This document shows, piece by piece, positions 7,915 to 16,543 of a stretch of DNA of 64,000 bases (the first letter of the stretch is position 1; every line of letters begins with the position of its first letter). The position numbers were made by a program, and so were the translations under genes. The notes beneath the pieces were generated by a model, which saw nothing but the letters and a program-made list of their open reading frames with translations, was not told the DNA's origin and made no database searches. The stretch comes from Scopulibacillus darangshiensis. Its GTDB lineage: Bacteria; Bacillota; Bacilli; Bacillales; Sporolactobacillaceae. Where the stretch lies: NCBI RefSeq assembly GCF_004341035.1, contig NZ_SLXK01000010.1:1-64000 (forward strand). The letters are read 5' to 3'.

Positions 7915-8775
7915 GTGGCTACTATGGAATTTCATTGCGACGGGCACATCTACCCAGGACAAGTTGAATTGAAAGTTGAAAATTTAAAGCGTTCAATTTT
8001 ATTTTACCAAGAAGTTATTGGGTTTCGAATTCTCGAACAAACGGAAACAAAAGCCTTGCTTACTGCAAATGGACAAACATCTTTGTTAACAATTGAACAA
8101 CCAGAAAGCGTGATCCAGAAACAGCCACATACAACGGGCTTATATCATTTTGCGCTTTTGCTGCCAAATCGGACTGAATTAGGGAAAATATTAAACCATT
8201 TTATCAAACTCGATTTGCCATTAGGCGCATCAGATCATCTTGTAAGCGAAGCACTTTATTTAAATGATCCTGACGGGAATGGCATCGAAATCTATGCTGA
8301 CCGGCCTGCGGCGACATGGCAATGGGAAAATAATCAAGTTATTATGGTAACCGATCCATTAGACGGCGATAGTCTTCTTAAGGAAGTAGACGGTGAAGAC
8401 TGGCAGGGACTCCCGGCAGATACGATAATGGGCCATATCCATCTTCATGTATCTGACTTAGCTAAAGATGCCGAATTTTACTGCAAAGGTCTAGGGTTTG
8501 ATATTGTCAGCAAATACGGCGGTCAGGCACTTTTTATATCAACTGGTGGATACCATCATCATATTGGTTTGAATACATGGGCTGGAGTGGGTGCCCCCAA
8601 GCCTTCGGAACATAGTGTTGGATTAAACTGGTATTCTCTAATATATCCAAATGGTGAAGCCATACAAGCAGCTATTACGAGGTTACAAAAGATCGGGGCG
8701 GTTGTTAAGAAAGAAAATGGATTCTTTCTTACGAAGGACCCGTCAGGTCATAATATCCGATTGGCTGGATGCTGA
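7915..8775 (+). CDS. catE: catechol-2,3-dioxygenase CatE-like (VOC superfamily)
   Basis: This 286-residue protein has two tandem VOC domains (about 1-140 and 165-286), like B. subtilis CatE (YfiE), an iron-dependent extradiol dioxygenase that detoxifies catechols and quinones. Shared landmarks are SEALYLNDPDGNGIEIYADRP, GHIHLHVSDL and GGYHHHIGLN, which supply the iron-ligand histidines and glutamate. The GTG at 7915 lies 5 bases after AAGGAAGG and is preferred; ATG 7924 is possible but spaced 14 bases away. The companion oxidoreductase gene catD is absent. PhzF follows after 19 bases. Confidence 0.9.
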   Translation: MATMEFHCDGHIYPGQVELKVENLKRSILFYQEVIGFRILEQTETKALLTANGQTSLLTIEQPESVIQKQPHTTGLYHFALLLPNRTELGKILNHFIKLDLPLGASDHLVSEALYLNDPDGNGIEIYADRPAATWQWENNQVIMVTDPLDGDSLLKEVDGEDWQGLPADTIMGHIHLHVSDLAKDAEFYCKGLGFDIVSKYGGQALFISTGGYHHHIGLNTWAGVGAPKPSEHSVGLNWYSLIYPNGEAIQAAITRLQKIGAVVKKENGFFLTKDPSGHNIRLAGC

Positions 8776-8794
8776 AAAAAAAGGAGGAGATTAA

Positions 8795-9583
8795 ATGTCG
8801 GTTCGTTTTTATCATATCAATGCATTTGCTAAAGAGCCGTTCTCCGGCAACCCTGCTTGTGTTTTGATTTTAGAAGATCCAAAAAGTGATGCGTGGATGG
8901 GGCAAATTGCCAAAGAATTAAATCAACCGGTTAGTGCGTTTGTTTATAAATTGGATAAAGAATATTATTCGCTAAAATGGTTCACACCAACCCACGAGCT
9001 TGATTTATGCGGACATGGCACACTTGGGGCTGCTCATATCCTTTGGGAAAAAGGAGTTGTATCCAAGCATACTGCCTTGTCTTTTCAAACGAAATCCGGT
9101 TCCCTAGCAGTTGACTATACCACAGAAGGGATTCGAATGCCGTTTCCGGCAGATCCCTCTAGAGCAACTGATTACCCCGAAACTTTAACTAGAGCGTTGA
9201 ATGTTCCGTTTAAAAATGTGGAGCGGAATCAACAACGTTACATCGTGGAGCTTGAAAATGAGGATAGCGTCAAAGAATTGAAGCCAGACTTTGAATTGTT
9301 GGCACAGCTTCCGGTTACCGGAGTCATTGTAACGAGTACATCCTCCAAGTATGATTTTATTTCGAGGTATTTTCCCCCAAGGATAGGCATTAAAGAAGAT
9401 TATGTAACTGGTTCGGCTCATTGCGGCTTAGCCCCCTATTGGAGCGAGCGGCTTGGTAAACAAAAGCTAAGAGCTTACCAGGCATCAGAGCGCGGTGGAG
9501 AAATGAACATTGAACTTAAAGAGAAGGACGTTTACCTAACGGGAAAGGCGATTACTTTAACCGAAGGGGAACTTGTTTTTTAG
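8795..9583 (+). CDS. PhzF family isomerase-like protein
   Basis: This 262-residue cytosolic protein has the two-lobed PhzF/diaminopimelate-epimerase fold. Motifs are FSGNPACVL (16-24), DLCGHGTLG (72-80) and EDYVTGSAHCGLAPYW near the end. PhzF-type enzymes use a glutamate in a segment reading SET-x-F. Here the aligned segment is QPVSAFVYK, with serine 47 where that glutamate would lie, so the usual isomerase chemistry may be lost or changed. It probably shares a transcript with catE (19-base gap) and has its own AAGGAGGAG site. Its function is unknown. Confidence 0.85.
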   Translation: MSVRFYHINAFAKEPFSGNPACVLILEDPKSDAWMGQIAKELNQPVSAFVYKLDKEYYSLKWFTPTHELDLCGHGTLGAAHILWEKGVVSKHTALSFQTKSGSLAVDYTTEGIRMPFPADPSRATDYPETLTRALNVPFKNVERNQQRYIVELENEDSVKELKPDFELLAQLPVTGVIVTSTSSKYDFISRYFPPRIGIKEDYVTGSAHCGLAPYWSERLGKQKLRAYQASERGGEMNIELKEKDVYLTGKAITLTEGELVF

Positions 9584-9610
9584 CACTTTCAACGACTCGC
9601 CCATTTACCC

Positions 9611-9647
9611 GATCCCATCTAAGATAAGAGCTATCTAAGATGGGATC
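9611..9647 (+). terminator. hairpin after phzF
   Basis: GATCCCATCT (9611-9620) pairs with AGATGGGATC (9638-9647), with an inner 5-bp stem. No U-tract follows, so it may be a weak terminator or an mRNA-stabilising hairpin. Confidence 0.5.
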
Positions 9648-9666
9648 GTGTCGTGAATGCAAATAA

Positions 9667-9686
9667 AGCCCCCTTTAAAGGGGGCT
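9667..9686 (-). terminator. Rho-independent terminator of the StyA-like gene
   Basis: A perfect 20-base palindrome (AGCCCCCTTTAAAGGGGGCT) is followed on the minus strand by TTTATTT. It sits 16 bases beyond the stop of the minus-strand gene. Confidence 0.8.
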
Positions 9687-9702
9687 GCCTGTTCAGTCGC
9701 TT

Positions 9703-10896
9703 CTACTGACTTAATACTCCGTTCTTTTCAAAAAAATCGTTGTAAGCTGTAGTAGGGTGTTCAAACCATTTAGCGATATGGGCAGCAACAGCAGAATCCT
9801 CGGCGCCTTGCATAATCATCCCGAGAACATGATCAGGGAGCGGCTTCATCATAGCATTGCTCCACCCGATGACGTGTGTTACATAAGGCTTAATACGCTC
9901 CCAGTATTTTTCCGCTGTCGCCTCGTTCCATCCGGAATCGAGGTCTTCAATAAGAGATAAAAAGAGCTGCTCTGTCACGAATGATGCAGTATTGTCACCT
10001 TGTCCGGTAATCGGGTCATTTAGTATCACGCTGTCACCGCACCCTATGACGGTTTTGCCGTTAACGGTGCAATAGGGGAGGTGAACCTTTGGCCGGATAG
10101 CGGTGCGGATAAAGGCTTGTTCATCGCACAAATCCAACACTTCTAAATCCATACGTTCCCTAATTTCCGGGAAAAAGGATTCGGTTAGATCAATCATAGC
10201 TGTCTTAAAGTCAATGGCATGCCTGACCCTGTTAAATACATCAAGTTTTCCACCAGGGATGGCTTCAACAAATAATACCGTCGTCTGGCCATGTTCCGTG
10301 TATGCGGGAATTTCAAAGAGCTCACCTTCCCCCGGAATGATATGGGCAATGATTCCGGCGGGTTCCGCATGCCGGACGCCATGAAAATAACCGGCTGAGC
10401 ATTTTCGTAACGGCGACTTGGGCTGTTCGAAGCCTCTATTCAGCTGGAACGGGGCGACAGGACCTGAACGGCCGGTGCAATCCACTATAAGGTCATATGA
10501 CTCAGCCAATTGCGTGAGCTGATCCGCTGTTACTTTTTGATAGACAAAATGAACACCTTTTTGTTCTAAATCATTCATGCACTCTGAGAAATAGAGCCGC
10601 TGATCAACCGATTGAGCATGGTTGTCAAGATGGCCTGAGAAAAGTGTTTTCCCGCCTACTGAAATGTGAACCGTATGTAACTTTTTTGCTTCCTGCCAAT
10701 TGGGCATATGGTAGCGTTCTTCCCTTGTCAATGCAGGTGAGAAGTGGACCTGTGTTGATCGCACCCTGCCGCTGCGAATCTCCTCAGCTGTTTCTTTAGT
10801 AAAAATGGTCACCTCAAAATAAGGTTTGCTTAGCAACTCATAAGCTAAATGAATACCTGCAGTCCCGCAACCTAAAATCGCGATTTTCTTATTCAA
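9703..10896 (-). CDS. styrene/indole monooxygenase StyA-like FAD enzyme
   Basis: This 397-residue flavoprotein resembles the StyA component of group E flavin monooxygenases, which epoxidise styrene or indole using FADH2 delivered by a separate reductase. It has an N-terminal dinucleotide fold GCGTAG (residues 9-14), an internal DLIVDCTG strand and a GCGDSVILNDPITGQG motif near residue 300. It starts at TTG with AAGGAGGAG upstream. No StyB-type reductase is adjacent. The nearest flavin reductase is the fusion gene at 57 kb, and the NADPH-FMN reductase at 21.5 kb could also serve. The substrate is unknown; group placement is from overall pattern. Confidence 0.7.
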   Translation of the reverse strand: MNKKIAILGCGTAGIHLAYELLSKPYFEVTIFTKETAEEIRSGRVRSTQVHFSPALTREERYHMPNWQEAKKLHTVHISVGGKTLFSGHLDNHAQSVDQRLYFSECMNDLEQKGVHFVYQKVTADQLTQLAESYDLIVDCTGRSGPVAPFQLNRGFEQPKSPLRKCSAGYFHGVRHAEPAGIIAHIIPGEGELFEIPAYTEHGQTTVLFVEAIPGGKLDVFNRVRHAIDFKTAMIDLTESFFPEIRERMDLEVLDLCDEQAFIRTAIRPKVHLPYCTVNGKTVIGCGDSVILNDPITGQGDNTASFVTEQLFLSLIEDLDSGWNEATAEKYWERIKPYVTHVIGWSNAMMKPLPDHVLGMIMQGAEDSAVAAHIAKWFEHPTTAYNDFFEKNGVLSQ

Positions 10897-11047
10897 TGAA
10901 GCTCCTCCTTGAATTTATTGTTTTTTAAATTATATCCCGACGGTCCTCAAGCGTTAATAGGGCGTATGAACGAAATAAGACGGATCAGACTCGCTATCAA
11001 CCTATCAATGTTAAAATAGAATCATAACACGTGAGAGAGGTGTTCTT

Positions 11048-11965
11048 TTGAAAAAATTAAGATTAGGCAGCAGTAATTTGGAAGTTGGGGAAATTTCACT
11101 AGGCTGTATGCGGATGAACAGTCTGTCGAAAAAGGATGCAGCCTATGTGATTGACAACGCCATAGCATCCGGAGTGGATTTGTTCGACCATGCGGATATC
11201 TATGGCGGCGGAAAATCTGAAGAGGTTTTTGCTGACGCGATTGAAATGAACCCTTCTGTTCGGGAAAAAATCATTCTTCAGACAAAATGCGGCATTCGTG
11301 ATAGTTTTTTCGATTTTTCCAAAGAACATATTCTTCAATCGGTCGAAGGCAGCCTGAAGCGGTTAAAAACAGAATATATCGATATTTTACTGCTTCACCG
11401 GCCGGATGCCTTGATGGAACCCGAAGAAGTGGCCGAAGCCTTCTCCTATCTGAAGAAAAGCGGTAAAGTGCATTATTTTGGCGTGAGTAATCAAAATCCG
11501 ATGCAAATTGAATTATTGAAAAAGTATTTGAAGGAAGACTTGATTGTCAATCAGCTGCAATTCAGCATCATGCACACGCCGATGGTGGATGCAGGATTAA
11601 ATGTCAACATGCGGCATGATCCGGCGACCGTCCGTGACAGCAGTGTAATCGAATACAGCCGGTTGAACGATATGACCATTCAAGCATGGTCACCGTTCCA
11701 ATACGGGATGATAAAGGGGCCATTTGTTGGTAACGATGATTTCCCTGAAGTTAACAGCAAGCTGCAAGAACTTGCCGAGGAAAAAGGCGTGACGGAATCT
11801 GCTATTGCCATTGCTTGGATTTTACGACACCCGGCGAGAATGCTTCCTATTGTCGGGACGATGAACCCAGGACGCTTAACAGACATTGTGAAAGCAACCG
11901 AAGTTGATTTAACTAGAAAAGAATGGTACAACCTCTATTTGGCGGCAGGAAATGAGTTGCCATAA
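11048..11965 (+). CDS. aldo/keto reductase (YdhF-like)
   Basis: This 305-residue TIM-barrel oxidoreductase uses NADPH to reduce carbonyl compounds. The catalytic tetrad is visible as D47, Y52, K80 and H117. The C-terminal GTMNPGRL segment is part of the cofactor site. Length and motifs match the E. coli YdhF-like branch. The start is TTG after GAGAGAGGTG. It is divergent from the StyA-like gene across about 150 bases. A strong terminator follows. The physiological substrate is not evident. Confidence 0.88.
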   Translation: MKKLRLGSSNLEVGEISLGCMRMNSLSKKDAAYVIDNAIASGVDLFDHADIYGGGKSEEVFADAIEMNPSVREKIILQTKCGIRDSFFDFSKEHILQSVEGSLKRLKTEYIDILLLHRPDALMEPEEVAEAFSYLKKSGKVHYFGVSNQNPMQIELLKKYLKEDLIVNQLQFSIMHTPMVDAGLNVNMRHDPATVRDSSVIEYSRLNDMTIQAWSPFQYGMIKGPFVGNDDFPEVNSKLQELAEEKGVTESAIAIAWILRHPARMLPIVGTMNPGRLTDIVKATEVDLTRKEWYNLYLAAGNELP

Positions 11966-11980
11966 AATATCAATAAATGA

Positions 11981-12022
11981 GAGAGTCCCAAGAGCTATAA
12001 GCTTTTGGGACTCTCTTTTTTT
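11981..12022 (+). terminator. Rho-independent terminator of the aldo/keto reductase gene
   Basis: GAGAGTCCCAA (11981-11991) pairs with TTGGGACTCTC (12005-12015), and a run of seven T follows. Confidence 0.9.
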
Positions 12023-12027
12023 AAAAA

Positions 12028-12085
12028 GGGGTCTGACCCCCAGGGGTCAGACCCCTTATTTTTCTTCCTTACAAAATTGTAAGGA
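12028..12085. repeat. REP-like double palindrome, copy 1
   Basis: GGGGTCTGACCCC (12028-12040) and its complement GGGGTCAGACCCC (12043-12055) are separated by CA. Each half is itself palindromic. A second hairpin (TCCTTACA / TGTAAGGA) follows at 12066-12085. A second copy in opposite orientation lies at 12946-12973. The form suggests a repetitive extragenic palindrome of the kind mobilised by RAYT transposases, but no such transposase is in the window. Confidence 0.65.
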
Positions 12086-12198
12086 TCAGGCGATGGAATG
12101 AAAGGTTAATCGATTTTTAAGAGGCGTTTCCCTTCTTATAATAAAGGTATAGATGTAATAGGTTTCTTATTGGATTACTTTAAGGAGGCAACAAATAA

Positions 12199-12954
12199 AT
12201 GAGTTTATCATATTTAATAGACGATACGAGAACACGGAAACGACAAGAAGTGAAAGAAAAACGCAGAAGGTTGCGAGTGAAACGCTATGCTGTTCTTTTT
12301 TCGGTATTAATGATTTTGTGTTTAGCTTGCCTTTCAGCAGTAACCATTACCGGAAATGCCTTGATTGATGAGAAGAAAATTGAACAATTGCAGCATCCGG
12401 CTAAATCCGACAGCCATGCTTATGTTCCGATTCAACAAATGCCCGATTATGTATGGGAAGCGTTTATAGCTATAGAGGATCAGCGGTATATGTCCCACTT
12501 CGGTGTTGACCCGATTGGTTTAGTAAGGGCGGCATGGACTGATATAAAAGAGGGGACATTTGCCCAAGGTGGGAGCACGATAACCATGCAGCTTGCCAGG
12601 AATTTGTATTTGTCCATTGATAAGACGATCACACGCAAGTTCAAGGAAATGATCATTGCCGTTAATCTTGAACGGAAATATTCGAAGAAAGAAATTCTTG
12701 AAATGTATTAGAATGATATTTATTTTGGTCATGGAAAATACGGTATTGAACAGGCTGCAGAATTCTATTTTGGAAAAACTGTGCGAAAAGGCAATGGCAA
12801 GAACACCATCACTTTGAAGGAAGCGGCAATGCTGGCTTCGCTTCCAAAAGCTCCTGAATATTATTCACCAATTAAATATCCAAAAAAAGCGAAAGAACGA
12901 CAAGAGGTTGTTATCCATAAAATGGTTGATATGGGATTTATAATAGGGGTCTGA
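12199..12954 (+). pseudogene. GT51 peptidoglycan glycosyltransferase, amber-interrupted and truncated
   Basis: The protein has a basic N-terminus, one membrane anchor (about residues 29-52) and a GT51 domain. That domain has E93 in the EDxxxxxHxG motif and GGSTITMQLARNL at 123-135. These enzymes polymerise lipid II into glycan strands at the outer membrane face. A TAG at 12709-12711 replaces a codon in the EMYxNDIYFG motif. Beyond it the same frame continues normally to a TGA inside the second REP-like palindrome (12952-12954). Both the stop and the loss of everything downstream suggest a dead gene. The original could have been a class A PBP. Confidence 0.8.
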
Positions 12955-12973
12955 CCCCTGGGGGTCAGACCCC
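12946..12973. repeat. REP-like double palindrome, copy 2 (inverted)
   Basis: The same two 13-base palindromes as copy 1, here separated by TG, so the unit is in the opposite orientation. It supplies the stop codon of the interrupted GT51 gene and so marks the insertion or deletion boundary. Confidence 0.65.
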
Positions 12974-13005
12974 TATAAACCTTAAGAAAATCTTAAGGTT
13001 TATAG
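12973..13005. terminator. 33-base perfect hairpin next to REP copy 2
   Basis: CTATAAACCTTAAGA (12973-12987) pairs exactly with TCTTAAGGTTTATAG (12991-13005), with a 3-base loop. There is no U-tract. It may end upstream transcription or belong to the repeat. Confidence 0.45.
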
Positions 13006-13085
13006 TCACTAGATGTTAAGAAATGGTGTCTACAATAAAGATAACTCGGGATGATCTGATATACTTTTTGAAAGAGGGATTACAA

Positions 13086-13634
13086 ATGATGACGGCCGAA
13101 GTCATAGAAACAGAAAGTCATTCATCTAGCTTTGAAGCTTTTGTTTCTTATTATCACAAACCATTACTAAATTATCTTGAACGGATTTTACACGATCCTG
13201 CTAAAGCCGAAGATATTATACAAGAGACATTTCTTAAATTTTTGCTTCAGATTAAATATAAACAAACACCAGACAATGTGAGGGCTTGGTTATTTCGGGT
13301 TGCTACCAACCTTTGCCGGGATTATTGGCGAAGTGCGGGCTACCGAAGAGAAAAGCAGCTTCTCGATCAGCTGCCGGAACAAAAGGACAGATGCGCTCAG
13401 GCAGCCGAATTTTACGAGCGCGCAGAAACCCGCATGGAAATGTTTCAGCTTCTAAGCGAACTTTCGGAAGCACACCGGAAAATCATTATTTTACGATTTT
13501 ACAATGATATGAAATTACAAGACATCGCGGCGGTTATGGGATGCCCGGTCGGTACCATCAAATCGCGGCTGTTCCATGCTTTGCGTTACTTAAAGAACCG
13601 TATGGAAGAAGAGGGGAGAAGAGGATTTGGATAA
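13086..13634 (+). CDS. ECF-type RNA polymerase sigma factor
   Basis: This protein of about 182 residues has region 2 (YYHKPLLNYLERIL, then DIIQETFLKFL and RAWLFRVATNLCRDYWR) and region 4 (LLSELSEAHRKIIILRFYNDMKLQDIAAVMGCPVGTIKSR). These are the core- and promoter-binding parts of an extracytoplasmic-function sigma factor. An upstream in-frame GTG at 13023 lacks a ribosome site; ATG 13086 or 13089 is more plausible. The stop overlaps the start of a response regulator gene by 8 bases. No anti-sigma gene with a typical zinc-finger domain follows, so control may go through the two-component partner. Confidence 0.88.
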   Translation: MMTAEVIETESHSSSFEAFVSYYHKPLLNYLERILHDPAKAEDIIQETFLKFLLQIKYKQTPDNVRAWLFRVATNLCRDYWRSAGYRREKQLLDQLPEQKDRCAQAAEFYERAETRMEMFQLLSELSEAHRKIIILRFYNDMKLQDIAAVMGCPVGTIKSRLFHALRYLKNRMEEEGRRGFG

Positions 13635-14319
13635 TTTCACTGTTTTAGTAGTCGATGATGAGAAAGAAATTCGGGACGCCATTGAAATCTATCTAAAGAA
13701 TGAAGGGATCACCGTAATAAAAGCCCATGACGGAATTGAAGCGATTGAAAAATTGAATGAAAATGACATCCATCTGATAATATTAGACATCATGATGCCG
13801 AGGCTTGATGGGATCGCGACGACGTTTCGCATTCGTGATGATAAGGATATCCCTATCATCATTCTCAGTGCCAAGGGAGAGGATACTGACAAAATTCTTG
13901 GTTTGCAGATTGGCGCCGATGATTACGTCACAAAACCCTTTAACCCTCTTGAACTCATTGCCAGGGTGAAGTCGCAGCTAAGGCGATATGTGACGTTTGG
14001 TACATATGAAGGGAAAGACAAACTAATTAATCTCAACGGCTTGACGCTTGACCAATCAGCAAAAGAAGTGACAGTTAACGGTGAATCTGTGAAATTAACA
14101 CCGATCGAATATAAGATTGTCGAATTGCTCATGACAAATGCCGGCCGCGTCTTCTCCATCACGGATATTTACGAACGGGTCTGGAATGAACCAAGTTATA
14201 ATGCTGAAAATACAGTAGCGGTTCATATCCGGAAAATACGTGAAAAAATTGAGATCAATCCAAAAAATCCGAAGTACTTAAAGGTGGTGTGGGGCATTGG
14301 ATACAAAATGGAAAAATAG
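13627..14319 (+). CDS. OmpR-family response regulator
   Basis: This 230-residue protein has a receiver domain (residues 1-115) with acidic pair D10-D11, phospho-acceptor D54 in LDIMMP, S81 and K103. A winged-helix DNA-binding domain follows from about 130, with RKIREKIE and VWGIGYKME at the end. It starts at TTG inside the sigma gene end and itself overlaps the kinase gene by 23 bases, which indicates tight translational coupling. It most resembles VanR/YvrH-like regulators. Its likely targets include its own operon, though no operator could be identified. Confidence 0.9.
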   Translation: MDNFTVLVVDDEKEIRDAIEIYLKNEGITVIKAHDGIEAIEKLNENDIHLIILDIMMPRLDGIATTFRIRDDKDIPIIILSAKGEDTDKILGLQIGADDYVTKPFNPLELIARVKSQLRRYVTFGTYEGKDKLINLNGLTLDQSAKEVTVNGESVKLTPIEYKIVELLMTNAGRVFSITDIYERVWNEPSYNAENTVAVHIRKIREKIEINPKNPKYLKVVWGIGYKMEK

Positions 14320-16495
14320 TTTGGTTGTTTTGATATGGCTCATCCTATTAACATTCGGAATAAGCGGTATTCTGTCATTAATAACACAGGGTAGTCAATA
14401 TATTGGCAGTTATTATCAAACACCCCGCTTTGATAACGACTTAAACCAATTTATTGGGGGTTTGCAAACATATGAATTAGATGCAATGACGAAGGAGGAA
14501 GCGATAGATGCCATACATGTTACGGAAGATGATATTAATACATACCGTAATATCCACTATGGTGACCTGCCAACCCAGCTTTCCGTCATTAAGGATAATT
14601 ATAAGCAAAAAATCACAGACGCCGAGGCGGAAAATAATAAGGATGCAGTAAAAAAATTAAAAGCGGCAAGAACTAAGAAATTAAAAGATATTACTGAGAT
14701 CTTCAAAAACGATGAGCTCATCAAAAAGAAAATTAAGAAAAATAAAGCAGGGCAGATTAATGCCTATTATAGTAATTTAAACAATCAGTATCCGCTATTC
14801 AACAGGTACAAACAGGATTTTAAATATTATTTAAAAGACACGAAGACTGGCAAGGTTTACACGAACTTAAAATCAACACAAGACCCCGATAAGTATTTTA
14901 AAAAGGATATGGTTTTCATTCGAAGTTACCCTTCTGCAAATTATGGCTATCTTTCTGTTGACAACGGATCGAAGTATGGCAATGGGGAGCTTATGCATAT
15001 TATTAACCAAACGCCTAGAAACTTTGAGGGCACGATTGCTGTGCCAAAGTCTTTGCCGGCTGACAGCATCGTTATGGAAGGTTACCATACCTATCATAAA
15101 GGGCAAGTTATATTTTTTATCTACACAATCAGTAGTATCGTCGCTTTGGTTTTAAGCTTGTTGTTATTAAGGACATCATCAGTTATTGAATATAGGTCTA
15201 ACATTAAAGAAAAATGGCAGCCCATATATAATCGCATCCCTCTTGACGCATGTCTGCTCATTTTTATTGTTACGATCGTCATCATTTTACAGGCATTGAC
15301 AATGAGTATGGATTATTACTCATATATAGACCCTTTTGCCGTTTTTCTGCAAATCATCATTCCGGCCATTATTGTCGCACTCACTTTAATCCAGATCATC
15401 CTTTTAAAAGGCAGACTAAAAGGGATTGGGCATCCTGAAATAGAATGGCAGAAGAGTCTTGTGCGCAGATCATTTAAGGGTATTAGGGAAGCCTTTTTTA
15501 CCAGAAATTTTGGCTTTCAATCGATTCTTGTCTTAGGTGTTATCTTTGCATCGGGATTTGGGCTAACCGTCGTTTTATTATACCCTCAGACCTTCTTTAT
15601 TTATATACCGTTATTTATCATTGTAACCATCCCTACTCTTGTAATCACCACAAGGTGGATTGGACGATTCAATAGAATGATTGATCATACATCGGAGCTG
15701 ATCAAAGGGAAGAGCCAGCCAGATTTGCCGGCTAAAGGCCATTCAGCAATAGCCATACTTTCAGGTAATATTAACAGGCTAAAGCAGGGTGTGCGGGTGT
15801 CGCAAGAAAAGCAGGTAAAAAGCGAACGATTAAAAACGGAGTTGATCACAAATGTCAGCCACGACCTGCGCACACCTTTAACATCAATTATTACCTACAC
15901 TGAACTTCTGAAAACACCTGAGCTGTTAGATGATGATCGCAGCGCTTATATCGACATCATCGATCGCAAATCCAAACGGCTAAAGGTCCTTATCGATGAT
16001 TTATTCGAGGCTTCTAAGATGGCCAGCGGCAATATTGACCTTGTTAAAGATAAAGTAGATATCAATCAACTGCTGGAGCAAGGGCTTGCTGAAAATGATG
16101 AATCTATAAGTGATTCAACGCTGCAATTTCGTGTGACAAAACCTGATTCACCTGTCATTTGTTTTGCCGACGGTCAAAAATTATGGCGCGTTTTTGATAA
16201 TTTGATTGGCAACATTCTGAAATACGCATTAGAAGGGACACGAGTATTTATTGCCGTCAAAACAGTTAACAGCCAGGCAGTGATTACTTTTAAAAACATA
16301 ACAAAATATGAGCTGAGCGAAAATATTGATGAGCTTTTTGAACGGTTTAAACGCGGTGACACATCGCGTCATACGGAAGGGTCTGGGCTTGGGCTCGCCA
16401 TCGCAAAGTCGATTATTGATCTGCATGATGGCACCATGGATATCGAAGTGGATGGTGATTTATTTAAAGTAACGATTACGCTTGATTTGTCGTAA
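14297..16495 (+). CDS. sensor histidine kinase with large extracellular domain and multiple membrane helices
   Basis: This 732-residue kinase has one helix at about 9-31, then roughly 240 mostly polar, lysine-rich residues outside the cell. At least four helices follow (about 270-290, 315-335, 350-370, 410-460), then a HAMP-like linker. The HisKA domain has the phospho-acceptor H522 in NVSHDLRTPLTS, and the ATPase domain ends with GSGLGLAIAKS. The start is TTG within the regulator gene. Nothing shows what is sensed; cell-wall or peptide stress is a family-level guess. A terminator follows directly. Confidence 0.88.
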   Translation: MDTKWKNSLVVLIWLILLTFGISGILSLITQGSQYIGSYYQTPRFDNDLNQFIGGLQTYELDAMTKEEAIDAIHVTEDDINTYRNIHYGDLPTQLSVIKDNYKQKITDAEAENNKDAVKKLKAARTKKLKDITEIFKNDELIKKKIKKNKAGQINAYYSNLNNQYPLFNRYKQDFKYYLKDTKTGKVYTNLKSTQDPDKYFKKDMVFIRSYPSANYGYLSVDNGSKYGNGELMHIINQTPRNFEGTIAVPKSLPADSIVMEGYHTYHKGQVIFFIYTISSIVALVLSLLLLRTSSVIEYRSNIKEKWQPIYNRIPLDACLLIFIVTIVIILQALTMSMDYYSYIDPFAVFLQIIIPAIIVALTLIQIILLKGRLKGIGHPEIEWQKSLVRRSFKGIREAFFTRNFGFQSILVLGVIFASGFGLTVVLLYPQTFFIYIPLFIIVTIPTLVITTRWIGRFNRMIDHTSELIKGKSQPDLPAKGHSAIAILSGNINRLKQGVRVSQEKQVKSERLKTELITNVSHDLRTPLTSIITYTELLKTPELLDDDRSAYIDIIDRKSKRLKVLIDDLFEASKMASGNIDLVKDKVDINQLLEQGLAENDESISDSTLQFRVTKPDSPVICFADGQKLWRVFDNLIGNILKYALEGTRVFIAVKTVNSQAVITFKNITKYELSENIDELFERFKRGDTSRHTEGSGLGLAIAKSIIDLHDGTMDIEVDGDLFKVTITLDLS

Positions 16496-16500
16496 AGATG

Positions 16501-16538
16501 AAAAGGATGAAGGCTGCCCGGCAGCGCTTCATCCTTTT
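16501..16538. terminator. bidirectional terminator
   Basis: AAAAGGATGAAG-GCTGC (from 16501) pairs with GCAGCGCTTCATCCTTTT (16521-16538). A-rich and T-rich flanks serve the converging kinase and IolS-like genes. Confidence 0.85.
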
Positions 16539-16543
16539 CTATC

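Noticed and set aside
9185-9421. Minus-strand ORF inside phzF
   Set aside because: Shadow of the well-supported plus-strand gene, with no ribosome site.
517-12711. Possible natural amber suppression (TAG inside DUF692 and GT51 genes)
   Set aside because: Both genes are also truncated, so the stops fit decay. Several intact genes here end in TAG, and no suppressor tRNA is visible.
13689-16426. Several antisense ORFs over the two-component genes
   Set aside because: They have no start signals or recognisable motifs and follow from codon bias on the coding strand.
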